64,000 bases of DNA from Echinicola soli. Lineage in GTDB: Bacteria; Bacteroidota; Bacteroidia; Cytophagales; Cyclobacteriaceae. The stretch spans positions 1,493,501 to 1,557,500 of the forward strand of contig NZ_CP041253.1 of NCBI RefSeq assembly GCF_006575665.1, given 5' to 3'. Of the stretch, positions 9,285 to 18,082 are shown in pieces. Every line of letters starts with the position of its first letter. Position 1 is the stretch's first letter. Below the pieces are notes generated by a model that was not told the DNA's origin, made no database searches, and saw nothing but the letters and a program-made list of their open reading frames with translations. Position numbers and translations under genes: made by a program.

Positions 9285-9295
9285 ACGAAACGAGT

Positions 9296-10600
9296 ATGAA
9301 AGCTAAATTTGCATTATTTGGGTTATTGTCTTTTGTTTTCGTGGGCTTGGCTCAGGCTCAGGAGGGATGGAATTGGCCTTCTGACAAAAAAATGGAAGCA
9401 AAAGCTAGGGAGTACAACGCTGCCTACAACGATTACATGAAAGCGGATCAATTTATCCAAGCTACGAAACCACTTCACTGGCTATTGGTAAATGCCCCCG
9501 ATCTAAACGAAGCCATCTATATCAATGGCATTACTGTTTACGATGGTGCTTCAAAAGAGACGACAGACGAAGCACAGAAGAAGATTTACCAAGATTCTGT
9601 AATGACGATATATAATCTACGCGGCGAAAAATACGACAATACTGCCAGCTGGATCGAAAACCAAGCTTATTATGCCTATAATTATTACAGAGGCGACAAG
9701 GAAAAAGTAGGGGATGCTGCTGCATACTTTGCCAAAGACATCGAACTTAATGGTGAAATCAATACTGCTGGATTAGTACCTGCGTACTTTGACTTGGTAT
9801 ACAGAAATTACGCCTATAACCAAGCATATTCTGATGAAGAAGTGCTGGATATATACGATGGGCTTTATGCCAGATTGGACAAAGCGGAAGCTGCAGGTGA
9901 AGATGTCTCCGGACAAAAGACCACTTTGGACCAGATTCTTGTAAACATGGAAATCATCGACTGTGATTTTATCCAAAACAAGCTGGCTCCACAAATGATA
10001 GCAAATCCAAGCGATATTACATTGGCCAAGAGAGTATTCCAGTACTCTGTACAGTACAAGTGTACTTCTTCAGAAGCCTTTACCAAGGCACTGGAAATCG
10101 TGGATAACGATAGCCCTACTTTCTCTACTTCCCAAGTAAGAGGTATGCGGGCCATGCAAAGTAAGGAACATGCCAAGGCCGAAAAATTATTTACCAAAGC
10201 ATTGGAACTGGCAGAAAATGATAATCAACGGGCGGAAGTATATTATGACCTTGCCAAAGCCCAGGCACAACAGGGCAAGAAGTCAACTGCTCGCCAATCT
10301 GCACTAAAGGTGCTGGACTTTGACTCTTCCAAAACAGCTGATGTATGGAACTTTGTCGGTAGCTTGTACATGGGCTCATCCAACGACTGTAGAGGTGGAC
10401 AGAGCCGTGTGAAAGATTACTCTGTATTCATCGCTGCTTATGAAGCATTTGCCAAAGCTGGTAACAACTCAGGAATGGCCAATGCCAAAGCAAGATTCCC
10501 TTCCAAAGAGGAGCTGTTTACAGAAGGCTACCAAGAAGGCCAAACGATCAATACTGGATGTTGGGTCGGTCAATCAGTGACCCTTAGAACAAGAGATTAA
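9296..10600 (+). CDS. Secreted tetratricopeptide-repeat protein
   Basis: Periplasmic or envelope protein of 434 residues with a signal peptide (cleavage near AQAQEG). Helical TPR-like repeats are clearest in the C-terminal half (about 290-370: AKAEKLFTKALELAENDNQRAEVYYDLAKAQAQQGKKSTARQSALKVLDFD). Two cysteines near the C-terminus (NDCRGG and TGCWVG) may form a disulfide. It probably acts as a scaffold with the barrel protein encoded just upstream; no enzymatic motif. It ends the coaX operon, followed by a terminator at 10636-10667. Confidence 0.75.
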   Translation: MKAKFALFGLLSFVFVGLAQAQEGWNWPSDKKMEAKAREYNAAYNDYMKADQFIQATKPLHWLLVNAPDLNEAIYINGITVYDGASKETTDEAQKKIYQDSVMTIYNLRGEKYDNTASWIENQAYYAYNYYRGDKEKVGDAAAYFAKDIELNGEINTAGLVPAYFDLVYRNYAYNQAYSDEEVLDIYDGLYARLDKAEAAGEDVSGQKTTLDQILVNMEIIDCDFIQNKLAPQMIANPSDITLAKRVFQYSVQYKCTSSEAFTKALEIVDNDSPTFSTSQVRGMRAMQSKEHAKAEKLFTKALELAENDNQRAEVYYDLAKAQAQQGKKSTARQSALKVLDFDSSKTADVWNFVGSLYMGSSNDCRGGQSRVKDYSVFIAAYEAFAKAGNNSGMANAKARFPSKEELFTEGYQEGQTINTGCWVGQSVTLRTRD

Positions 10601-10635
10601 TGAGGTCATTTAGTCAATGACAATAGTCAACTATG

Positions 10636-10667
10636 AAAAGGCGGTTCACGAAACCGCCTTTTTTTTA
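10636..10667 (+). terminator. Intrinsic terminator after the TPR gene
   Basis: Inverted repeat AAAAGGCGGTT, loop CACG, AACCGCCTTTT, followed by a T-tract. Confidence 0.85.
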
Positions 10668-10706
10668 TTCCCCACTGAGTAATAGGGATTAACCCGATTT
10701 TATTGA

Positions 10707-10714
10707 TAAATTTG
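10707..10714 (+). promoter_or_regulatory. -7 box abutting lptC
   Basis: TAAATTTG matches TAnnTTTG exactly and ends four bases before the lptC ATG at 10719. Transcription from it would start at or one base before the A of ATG, giving a leaderless mRNA. No TTG at the usual -33 distance. Confidence 0.5.
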
Positions 10715-10718
10715 CTGC

Positions 10719-11261
10719 ATGATTAGGAATCTGGTAATAGTGTTTTTGACGGTAATGGCAGGATTTTCCTGTAGGGAAAGTGTGGACACAAGCCAGCTGG
10801 AAGATTATAATGGCCCTATGAGGATAACTACCGATATGGAAGTATTCAGGAGTGACTCGGCAGTGGTGCGTATCAAACTTACTGCGGGTAAACAACTGGT
10901 CTTTGATAATCAGGACATGGAGTTTCCGGATGGGATACAGATTCATTTTTTTGATGTAGAAGGGAAGCTTACCTCTACGATCAGGGCTGATAAGGCCTAT
11001 TATGATAACAAGACCAAGTTGTATAGGGGAGAAGGGGACGTAAGGGTCCACAATATGGAAAAGGGAGATAAACTGAATACAGAGGAGCTGTTTTGGAATG
11101 AACGAAAAGAGATTATTTTTACAGAGAAGTTTTTCACCATTGAAAAAGCCGACGAGACACTGATCAAGGGCACTGGCCTTGAGTCAGATCAGTCTTTCAG
11201 TAATTATACATTATACAATATAGTAGACAGCCGATTGCCAATACAGGAAGGGGAAGAATAG
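10719..11261 (+). CDS. lptC: LPS export protein LptC
   Basis: Component of the Lpt machine that moves lipopolysaccharide across the periplasm. The 180-residue protein starts with a lipoprotein signal (MIRNLVIVFLTVMAGFSC, Cys18) in place of the transmembrane anchor of enterobacterial LptC. A beta-jellyroll follows with the repeated pattern of LptC/OstA (EFPDGIQIHFFDVEGKLTSTIRADKAYYDNKTKLYRGEGDVRVHN). Start ATG 10719 is required by the signal peptide. Followed closely (1 base) by a small membrane protein gene and then a CNNM/CBS gene. lptB lies separately at 52835. Confidence 0.9.
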   Translation: MIRNLVIVFLTVMAGFSCRESVDTSQLEDYNGPMRITTDMEVFRSDSAVVRIKLTAGKQLVFDNQDMEFPDGIQIHFFDVEGKLTSTIRADKAYYDNKTKLYRGEGDVRVHNMEKGDKLNTEELFWNERKEIIFTEKFFTIEKADETLIKGTGLESDQSFSNYTLYNIVDSRLPIQEGEE

Positions 11262-11262
11262 T

Positions 11263-11475
11263 ATGAGATTAAAAGGAATTATTTTGCTGTCACTGTCAGC
11301 AGCGCTGGTTATTATTGGTACACATCTGACGATGACGCAGGGGATTACCTTTTCTTATCCTGTGTTTATGTTTGCGGTGGCGTTGCTGTTTTGGTATAAG
11401 TACTTAAAGACCAAGTGGGCAGAGCAAGACGAGCAATCATCTCAAGGTGAAATGGGTAAGAAAAAGCGCAAATAA
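11263..11475 (+). CDS. Small two-helix membrane protein
   Basis: A 70-residue protein with two predicted membrane helices (about 6-22 and 30-46) and a charged, glutamine- and lysine-rich tail ending KKKRK. It sits 1 base after lptC, and its stop overlaps the start of the CNNM/CBS gene by one base (TAATG), so it is very probably translated in this operon. Function unknown. Confidence 0.75.
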   Translation: MRLKGIILLSLSAALVIIGTHLTMTQGITFSYPVFMFAVALLFWYKYLKTKWAEQDEQSSQGEMGKKKRK

Positions 11476-12758
11476 TGGAATATCAGTACCTTGTTTATGT
11501 TTTGATCACCTTAATGTTTTCGGCCTTGTTTTCTGGTTTGGAAATAGCGTTTGTGTCAGCTAACAAGCTTCACATAGAGCTTCAGAATAAGCAAGGGGAT
11601 TTCACGGGGAAGGTGTTAGCGGGATTTATGAAAAATCCAGGCCAGTTTATTGGTACCACCCTTCTGGGTAATACCGTCTCACTGGTAGTTTATGGTATTT
11701 TTATGGCCTATTTGCTAGAGCCGTCCATTGCCCATTACCTACAGTATTTGCCAGACGGCTTAGATGGTCTGAACAATCAGGTGACGGTCATGCTTATCCA
11801 GACGGTGCTATCCACTTTGATCGTGCTGATCACTGCGGAGTTTATCCCTAAGAGCATATTCATGCTGAACCCGAATAACCTGCTTAGCTTTTTTGCCCTT
11901 CCATTTATGATCATCTATTATATGATGTATCCTATTGTGTGGCTGGTAGTGGGCATGTCACGGTTTTTTATCACCCGGATTTTGGGCTTGGATTATAGCG
12001 AAGACCGGCCTGTCTTCAAAATAACTGACCTGAACAGTTTTATACAAAACAACTTGGAGACAGAAGGTGATGATGCTACCGATATCGATACTAAGATTTT
12101 TGACAATGCCGTAGAGTTCAAGAAAGTAAAGGCCAGAGACTGCATGGTCCCCAGGACAGATATCGTGGCCGTGGATGTGCAGGACAGCATTGAGGAGCTC
12201 AAGTCCACCTTTATGGAAAGTGGGCATTCGAAGATCATCGTTTACAAGGAGAACATCGACGATGTGATCGGTTATTGCCACCACTTGGAGCTTTTTAAGA
12301 AGCCCAAGGAAATTAATGACATCCTTACCCCTATCATCATTGTTCCGGAGACCGCGCTGGTCAACGAGCTTTTGATACAATTTATCTCTGAGCGAAAAAG
12401 CTTGGCACTGGTAGTGGATGAATTTGGCGGTACCAGTGGAATTGTCAGTATGGAAGATATCATCGAAGAGATTTTTGGTGAGATCGAAGACGAGTATGAT
12501 AACGACGACCTGATCGAGCAGGAGCTCTCGGATGACGAGTACCTCCTTAGTGCCCGACATGAAGTCGATTATCTCAATGAAAAGTACGATTGGAATTTAC
12601 CTGAGGGAGATTATGACACCTTATCAGGTTTTATCCTGTCCATAACAGAAAATATCCCCAAAAAAGGAGAGTCTGCGGTGTACGGACCATTTACTTTTAC
12701 GGTAGTTTCCAAGCAGGAGCACCGAATTGATACAGTGAAACTTAAAATAAATACGTAA
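11475..12758 (+). CDS. CNNM/CBS-domain membrane protein (hemolysin C/CorC-like)
   Basis: Inner-membrane protein of 427 residues, likely linked to divalent cation (Mg2+ or Co2+) efflux. Order: a DUF21/CNNM membrane domain (about 1-180, starting LFSGLEIAFVSANK), a paired CBS domain (about 200-330, with ARDCMVPRTDIVAVDV and VVDEFGGTSGIVSMEDIIEEIFGEIEDEYD), and a CorC/HlyC C-terminal domain (about 345-425). The hemolysin name is historical; transport or regulation of Mg2+ is the better supported role for the family. Third gene of the lptC operon. Confidence 0.9.
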   Translation: MEYQYLVYVLITLMFSALFSGLEIAFVSANKLHIELQNKQGDFTGKVLAGFMKNPGQFIGTTLLGNTVSLVVYGIFMAYLLEPSIAHYLQYLPDGLDGLNNQVTVMLIQTVLSTLIVLITAEFIPKSIFMLNPNNLLSFFALPFMIIYYMMYPIVWLVVGMSRFFITRILGLDYSEDRPVFKITDLNSFIQNNLETEGDDATDIDTKIFDNAVEFKKVKARDCMVPRTDIVAVDVQDSIEELKSTFMESGHSKIIVYKENIDDVIGYCHHLELFKKPKEINDILTPIIIVPETALVNELLIQFISERKSLALVVDEFGGTSGIVSMEDIIEEIFGEIEDEYDNDDLIEQELSDDEYLLSARHEVDYLNEKYDWNLPEGDYDTLSGFILSITENIPKKGESAVYGPFTFTVVSKQEHRIDTVKLKINT

Positions 12759-12847
12759 GTGAAGTGAAGAAGTGATTATTGGGGGCGATAATATTTTGAA
12801 TTTACCGCCAGATGTAATTATTTTGCGACACTTCAAAAACTAGAAGA

Positions 12848-14956
12848 ATGGCTTTAATAAAAGAAATTAGACAGAGAACAGGTCTTGCAATCGGAGTGAT
12901 TGCGGTAGGGTTGATACTTTTCCTGGTAGGAGGAGATTTATTGGGCCCAAATTCAATGCTCTTAGGTGGTAGAGATACCGTGGTGGGAGAAATCAATGGG
13001 GAAGAAATTTCCTATGACGAATATATCGCACAGGTGGAGCGGTTTAAGCAAAATTATGTGCAAAACACCGGGCGAAATCCAACGGAAAATGAAATGAACA
13101 GTGTGCGTGAGCAAGCATGGCAAGCCATGGTGGTGAAGCGTGTATTCTCAGAGCAGTATGAGGAACTGGGTATGACCATCTCTGATGCTGAGTTGGTAGA
13201 TATGGTACAAGGTAAAAACATCGTAGCCGAGCTTCGCCAACAACTTACCAATCCGGAAACCGGACAGTTTGATCGCCAGCAGTTGATCTCTTTCTTACAA
13301 TCTTTGGAATCTGCTTCTCCTCAGCAACGTGCTTTCTGGGCACAGCAAGAGCAGACTTTTGCCGATTCCAGGTTACGTATTAAGTATGACAACTTGCTTT
13401 CATCATCATCTTATGCTACCAAGGAACAAGGAGCGATGCAATATAAGATGCAAAACAGCATTGCGGATATTGAGCACTTGTTTGTTCCTTATTATGCGGT
13501 TTCTGATTCTGCCGTGAACATTACAGATGCGGACCTTGAGGCGTATCTTTCTGAAAACAGAGAGGAATTCGAAGCGCAGAACACGCGGGATCTTTCCTAT
13601 GTGACGTTTAATCTTTATCCAAATGGTGAGGATTCTGCGGCGGTGATCAGTGAGATCAGCCAATTGACCGAGGAGCTTCGTGCTGCTGATAACGATTCTG
13701 TTTTTGTACTGAGGAACTCAGAAATATCCAACCCATACAGAACCTTCCTTCCTGGACAGACGCTTCCAGCTGATTTTACATCAAATGTGGAAGAGCCTGA
13801 AGTAGGTACTGTTTACGGGCCATTCATTACCAATAGAAGTACCTATGTGAGCTATAAGCTTTCTGAGAAATATGAGGGCACTCCACGCATGAGAGCAAGT
13901 CATATACTTTTCAGCACGCAGGGTATGGACGATGCTGCGAAAGCAGATGTGAGATCCCAGGCGGAGACGGTATTGGCCCAATTGGAAGAAGGAGGAAACT
14001 TCTTTGCTGCTGCGCAGCAATATGGACAGGACGGTACCGCCCAACGTGGTGGTGACTTGGGATGGTTTGCAAAGGAAGACTTTGTGGAGCCTTTTGCCGA
14101 TGCGGTATTTGTAAGGAAAGAAACCGGGCTTATCGGTAAACTGATCGAAACCGAATATGGCTTTCATATCATTAATGTGACAGCACTGCCAAAAACTGAA
14201 GTGGTGAAAATCGCAGTACTGGAGAAAGAACTTGTGCCAAGTGATGCCACTAGAAATGAGGTGTTCAGAGACGCTGACATGTTTGCAGCCAACACCGGCA
14301 ATGCCGATCAATTCGAGACCAATGCCAAGGAGGAAGGGTATCGTGTTATGGATGCGAGTGGCCTCGCTACCAATGCCAGGTCTATCAATAATCTTACAGG
14401 TGCCAGAGAAGTGGTAAGATGGGCCTTTAATGATGCTTCGGTAGGAAGTGTTTCACAGGTGTTTGAATTGGAAAATGCCTATGTGGTAGCCCTGCTGAAA
14501 GGTAAGACGGAAGAAGGCGACGTGGAGCTGAACCAAGTAAGAGGCGTGGTGAAGGATGAAGTGCTGAGGAAAAAGAAATTTGAAATGATAGCCGAAAAAC
14601 TTTCCGGAAAGGAAAGCTTACAGGACATGAAAGCAGTATTCCCAAATGAAGCCTCTATAGGTACTGCTCCAAGCTTAAAATTAAGTGAAAACACCATTCC
14701 TGGTATCGGCTATGCGCCAAAAGCAGTAGGTGCGGTGTTTGGATTGGAGACAGGGGAATTTACCCAGCCTATAAAAGAAGATATTGGAGTGATCGTGGCC
14801 AAACTTAACAGCAAGACGCCAGCAGGTGAAGTCGCTGACTATACCATGTACCAAAATCAGCTGCAGGCCAACGAGCAACAGCGTACAGCTTATATGATCA
14901 TGATGGCTGCTGAGGAATTGGCAGAAGTGAAGGATTATAGGTATAAATTCTTCTAA
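12848..14956 (+). CDS. PpiD-like periplasmic peptidyl-prolyl isomerase
   Basis: Membrane-anchored periplasmic foldase of 702 residues. A single N-terminal helix (about 13-33, GLAIGVIAVGLILFLVGGDLL) is followed by a SurA/PpiD-type N-domain (GRNPTENEMNSVREQAWQAM). A parvulin rotamase domain spans about 345-440 (RMRASHILFSTQG...GGDLGWFAKEDFVEPFADAVF...ETEYGFHIINV), and a second degenerate PPIase-like region follows. It probably assists folding of outer-membrane proteins. A terminator lies 20 bases after its stop. Confidence 0.88.
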   Translation: MALIKEIRQRTGLAIGVIAVGLILFLVGGDLLGPNSMLLGGRDTVVGEINGEEISYDEYIAQVERFKQNYVQNTGRNPTENEMNSVREQAWQAMVVKRVFSEQYEELGMTISDAELVDMVQGKNIVAELRQQLTNPETGQFDRQQLISFLQSLESASPQQRAFWAQQEQTFADSRLRIKYDNLLSSSSYATKEQGAMQYKMQNSIADIEHLFVPYYAVSDSAVNITDADLEAYLSENREEFEAQNTRDLSYVTFNLYPNGEDSAAVISEISQLTEELRAADNDSVFVLRNSEISNPYRTFLPGQTLPADFTSNVEEPEVGTVYGPFITNRSTYVSYKLSEKYEGTPRMRASHILFSTQGMDDAAKADVRSQAETVLAQLEEGGNFFAAAQQYGQDGTAQRGGDLGWFAKEDFVEPFADAVFVRKETGLIGKLIETEYGFHIINVTALPKTEVVKIAVLEKELVPSDATRNEVFRDADMFAANTGNADQFETNAKEEGYRVMDASGLATNARSINNLTGAREVVRWAFNDASVGSVSQVFELENAYVVALLKGKTEEGDVELNQVRGVVKDEVLRKKKFEMIAEKLSGKESLQDMKAVFPNEASIGTAPSLKLSENTIPGIGYAPKAVGAVFGLETGEFTQPIKEDIGVIVAKLNSKTPAGEVADYTMYQNQLQANEQQRTAYMIMMAAEELAEVKDYRYKFF

Positions 14957-14975
14957 GAAGATACCATTATAGATT

Positions 14976-15008
14976 GAAATCCCATTCTCCTTTGAGAATG
15001 GGATTTTC
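14976..15008 (+). terminator. Intrinsic terminator after ppiD-like gene
   Basis: Stem GAAATCCCATTCTC / GAGAATGGGATTTTC with a four-base loop, followed by a short T-rich run. Confidence 0.8.
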
Positions 15009-15063
15009 TTGTTTATGGATTTAATTTTTTATCTGTCGTGTTAATACAGTAAATTCGACTATT

Positions 15064-15333
15064 ATGATGAAGAGGGAATTTAATAAGGCCGCTTTCAAAG
15101 AGAAACTTGATGAGCAAACCAGTTTCCCAGCGCTTTATATGTTTAAATTTATCGTTCCAAGTGGTAAGGAAGATGAAGTGAAAGATTTGCTGCCCAAGCA
15201 TGAAGTGATCTTTAAGGAATCGGCAAAAGGCACCTATGTCAGTGCTACCATTAAGGCAATGATGAAGGACAGCCAGTCGATTGTAGATGTTTATGAGCGG
15301 GCAGCCAAAATAGAAGGAATTATTTCGCTATAA
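15064..15333 (+). CDS. DUF493 family protein
   Basis: Small cytoplasmic protein of 89 residues of the DUF493/YbeD-like ferredoxin-fold family. The family signature is the pattern [14 protein letters not shown]...[34 protein letters not shown]. These proteins resemble ACT-like regulatory domains but have no firmly assigned function. It lies 10 bases upstream of the pterin dehydratase gene and leads a four-gene run ending with the inositol monophosphatase. Confidence 0.82.
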   Translation: MMKREFNKAAFKEKLDEQTSFPALYMFKFIVPSGKEDEVKDLLPKHEVIFKESAKGTYVSATIKAMMKDSQSIVDVYERAAKIEGIISL

Positions 15334-15343
15334 AAATTATGCT

Positions 15344-15574
15344 ATGTGGGAAGAGAAAAATGATCAACTTGTAAGGGAATTCGAATTTTCAGATTTTCAG
15401 GAGGCATTTGCTTTTATGACCAGGGTAGCCTTCTTGGCAGAAGGACAAGGCCATCATCCCAACTGGAGCAATGTGTATAATAAAGTGACCATAGCCCTGA
15501 CGAGCCATGATGCTGGAAATAAGGTCACCGAGAAAGATAGAAAACTGGCCTCGGCCATCGATAAGCTGATCTGA
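15344..15574 (+). CDS. Pterin-4a-carbinolamine dehydratase
   Basis: Dehydrates 4a-hydroxytetrahydrobiopterin to regenerate quinonoid dihydropterin after aromatic amino acid hydroxylation; some relatives act in other pterin pathways. The active-site pattern [21 protein letters not shown] is complete (paired histidines plus W). At 76 residues it is short compared with typical family members of about 95-110, mostly at the N-terminus. Its stop overlaps the rsmI start (TGATG), so the two are translationally coupled. Confidence 0.9.
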   Translation: MWEEKNDQLVREFEFSDFQEAFAFMTRVAFLAEGQGHHPNWSNVYNKVTIALTSHDAGNKVTEKDRKLASAIDKLI

Positions 15575-16260
15575 TGACCGAGGACATAAAGCCGCACCTT
15601 TATTTGGTGCCCACTCCCATTGGTAATCTTCAGGACATTACCCTGCGGGCAATAGAGGTGCTCCGAAGTGTAGATGTAATTTTGGCAGAAGATACACGAA
15701 CCACTGGGAAATTACTAAAGCATCTGGAAATCCAGCGACCCCTTCAGAGCTACCATATTTTTAATGAGCACAAGACCGTAGAGAAGCTGGTGGCGCGAAT
15801 GGAAGCAGGAGAGCAGTTTGCATTGGTGAGTGACGCGGGTACACCGGCCATATCAGATCCTGGATTCCTGCTGGTGAGGGCCGCCAGGGAAGCGAAGCTG
15901 GAGGTAAATTGTTTGCCCGGAGCGACAGCATTTGTGCCGGCATTGGTAAACTCAGCACTTCCTAACGATCGATTTGTCTTTGAAGGTTTTTTGCCTCATA
16001 AAAAAGGACGAAAAACCAGGATCGAAAATCTACTGGAAGAACAGCGAACCATGATATTTTATGAATCGCCCCATCGGCTCTTAAAAACACTTCTTCAATT
16101 TAAGGAGGCTTTTGGTGAGGACAGACTGGTCTGTGTCTCCAGGGAACTCACCAAAATGTATGAAGAAAACATTAGGGGAACCTTGGAAGAGCTTATTGCC
16201 TATTATCAAGAGAACACTATAAAAGGAGAAATAGTAATCACAGTAGCAGGAAAGAACTAA
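15574..16260 (+). CDS. rsmI: 16S rRNA (cytidine-1402-2'-O)-methyltransferase RsmI
   Basis: Transfers a methyl group from S-adenosylmethionine to the ribose of C1402 in the decoding centre of 16S rRNA. The 228-residue protein has the tetrapyrrole-methylase fold signatures LYLVPTPIGNLQDITLRAIEVL, ILAEDTRTTGKLLKHL, ALVSDAGTPAISDPGFLLVR and LPGATAFVPALVNSALPNDRFVFEGFLP. It lacks the C-terminal extension of E. coli RsmI, as is common outside proteobacteria. Flanked by a pterin dehydratase (overlap of one base) and inositol monophosphatase (3 bases). Confidence 0.95.
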   Translation: MTEDIKPHLYLVPTPIGNLQDITLRAIEVLRSVDVILAEDTRTTGKLLKHLEIQRPLQSYHIFNEHKTVEKLVARMEAGEQFALVSDAGTPAISDPGFLLVRAAREAKLEVNCLPGATAFVPALVNSALPNDRFVFEGFLPHKKGRKTRIENLLEEQRTMIFYESPHRLLKTLLQFKEAFGEDRLVCVSRELTKMYEENIRGTLEELIAYYQENTIKGEIVITVAGKN

Positions 16261-16263
16261 CTA

Positions 16264-17052
16264 ATGGAAATAAGCACACTTTTAGACAACACCATTGCCA
16301 TAGCGAGAGAAGCTGGCGCTTTTATCAGAAGAGAGAGACAGAGCTTTGACCTTAATAAGGTAGAGCACAAAGGGTTTAATGACTTGGTATCTTATGTGGA
16401 TAAGGAGGCCGAAAAGATCGTGGTGAGCGGACTCCAGGAAATTTTGCCTGAAGCTGGATTTATCACCGAAGAGGGCACAATCAGCAAGGATGGAGAAGTT
16501 TACAATTGGATCGTAGACCCTTTGGATGGAACCACCAATTTTGTTCACGGTGTACCTGTGTTTTCTGTGAGCATTGCCCTCATGCAGGACGGGGAAATCG
16601 TGCTTGGAGTAGTTTACGAGGTCAATAACAATGAATGCTTTTACGCGACCAAGGGCGGTGGTGCATTCTGTAATGACACCCCTATTTGCGTTAGCCCGAC
16701 CCCTTCCCTGTCCGCGGGTCTGATTGCAACAGGATTCCCTTACAGTGCTTTCGAGGAGGTGGATAAATACTTGGGCTTGCTGAAGGACATTATCCAGCAT
16801 TCGCATGGGGTACGACGTATCGGAAGTGCGGCAGTGGACCTTTGCTACGTGGCAGCTGGAAGAATGGATGGGTATTTTGAGTATAACCTTAATTCCTATG
16901 ATGTGGCTGGTGGTGTGATAATTCTACAGGAAGCGGGAGGTAAAGTGACTGATTTCAGTGGTGGTGATGATTACATCTTTGGGCGAGAATTGGTAGGCAG
17001 TAACGAAAAGATCCATGAGGAATTGTTGGGAACGGTTAGAAATCACTGGTAA
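16264..17052 (+). CDS. Inositol monophosphatase family protein
   Basis: Mg2+-dependent phosphatase of 262 residues acting on inositol phosphates or related sugar or nucleotide phosphates (SuhB/CysQ-like). Metal ligands are visible: FITEEGT (E69/E70), WIVDPLDGTTNF (D85, D88) and, C-terminal, NSYDVAGGVIILQEAGG. The substrate cannot be told from sequence. Last gene of the DUF493-PCD-rsmI run, with only a 3-base gap to rsmI. Confidence 0.9.
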   Translation: MEISTLLDNTIAIAREAGAFIRRERQSFDLNKVEHKGFNDLVSYVDKEAEKIVVSGLQEILPEAGFITEEGTISKDGEVYNWIVDPLDGTTNFVHGVPVFSVSIALMQDGEIVLGVVYEVNNNECFYATKGGGAFCNDTPICVSPTPSLSAGLIATGFPYSAFEEVDKYLGLLKDIIQHSHGVRRIGSAAVDLCYVAAGRMDGYFEYNLNSYDVAGGVIILQEAGGKVTDFSGGDDYIFGRELVGSNEKIHEELLGTVRNHW

Positions 17053-17304
17053 AAAGTGTAGGAAAAACAGTTTTTAAAGCCTGTTTTTGGTTCTTTGCCT
17101 AAAGTAAAATGTATTGTGCTTATTTTCAGATAATTAGGTGTGAAAATGTTTGGTCTAGAACAATTTTTTTTTTAGTTTTCATATGATTGCACAAGTGGCT
17201 AATACCAGTTGTGCAAATCACCCAACTTCTTTCCCCTCACCAAGGAAAGAAACCCACACCTTTTTCGTTAAAACTATACAGGATATTTTAAAGACCGCGT
17301 AAGC

Positions 17305-17919
17305 ATGACGTTAGGAATTATTGGAGGAACAAAATTGTCAGTGACTTTAGGGAATAAATATATTTCCCGAGGTATAGAAGTTGTATTTGGAGTAAGGGAG
17401 GAGTTTGAAGCCAGGCAAATAGAATGGAAGATTCTAAAGATGCAAAAGGACAAAGTATTTGGCTATTGCGAAGCAATGGACAAGGCTGATGTCATCATGG
17501 TCTGTTGTGAAAACGAATTCTTGCCTTTGGTATGCAAATGTCTTTCGAGATTGGAAACAAAAGACAAATTAGTCTTGGACTGCACCAATGGAAAGTATAA
17601 TCCGAATTTCGGATGTAATACCAGGTATATTCAAGAAAAATCAGGTTATAAACGTGTATTGAAGGGATTTAACAATCTAGGACTAGATTATCCTAAATCC
17701 GATCCACTAGAACTGGTTAAGGAAACCTATTTCTGTGGAGACAATGATTTTGACAAATACCGCGTAAAAAAGCTGATCGAATTGATAGGTTTTAAAGCCA
17801 TCGATGCTGGGGGGCTTGATAATGCACCTCTGCTCGAAGCTTTTTATCACCTCAGAAAACAGATTACCCATTTCAAAAAGGAAAATGTGGACTACCATTT
17901 TAAGTTAATGTCCGTATAA
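17305..17919 (+). CDS. NADPH-dependent F420 reductase-like Rossmann protein
   Basis: A 204-residue protein of the F420-oxidoreductase/NADP-binding group. The N-terminus carries a dinucleotide-binding strand-loop-helix (LGIIGGTKLSVTLGNKYISRGIEVVFGVRE), then DVIMVCCENEFLPLV and LDCTNGKYN. Coenzyme F420 is not expected in Bacteroidota, so the name marks the fold, not the cofactor; the substrate is unknown. Similar proteins are often annotated NAD(P)-binding domain-containing. Stand-alone gene with a terminator at 17959-17986. Confidence 0.7.
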   Translation: MTLGIIGGTKLSVTLGNKYISRGIEVVFGVREEFEARQIEWKILKMQKDKVFGYCEAMDKADVIMVCCENEFLPLVCKCLSRLETKDKLVLDCTNGKYNPNFGCNTRYIQEKSGYKRVLKGFNNLGLDYPKSDPLELVKETYFCGDNDFDKYRVKKLIELIGFKAIDAGGLDNAPLLEAFYHLRKQITHFKKENVDYHFKLMSV

Positions 17920-17958
17920 TCCCGTAAATAAGGGTTAAAAGCATAAAATTTCAGGTTT

Positions 17959-17986
17959 AGGGAACATTAGTGTGTTCCCTTTTTTA
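17959..17986 (+). terminator. Intrinsic terminator
   Basis: Stem AGGGAACA / TGTTCCCT with a six-base loop, then a run of T. Confidence 0.75.
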
Positions 17987-18004
17987 TTGAGGCATCAAAT
18001 TTGA

Positions 18005-18012
18005 TAACTTTG
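18005..18012 (+). promoter_or_regulatory. -7 box of the AsmA-like gene
   Basis: TAACTTTG matches TAnnTTTG. A possible -33 TTG lies at 17987-17989, a slightly short spacing of 15 bases. The transcript would carry a leader of about 67 bases to ATG 18083. Confidence 0.55.
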
Positions 18013-18082
18013 TAACAGTCTTGCTGGTTATCATATTTTTAGTTCCAGGCAAGGAACATGTATCACTAATTTTGACATTGCT

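Noticed and set aside
11958..12560. 200-codon antisense frame over the CNNM/CBS gene
   Set aside because: Opposite a conserved CBS-domain coding sequence; no homology, explained by codon bias of the sense strand.
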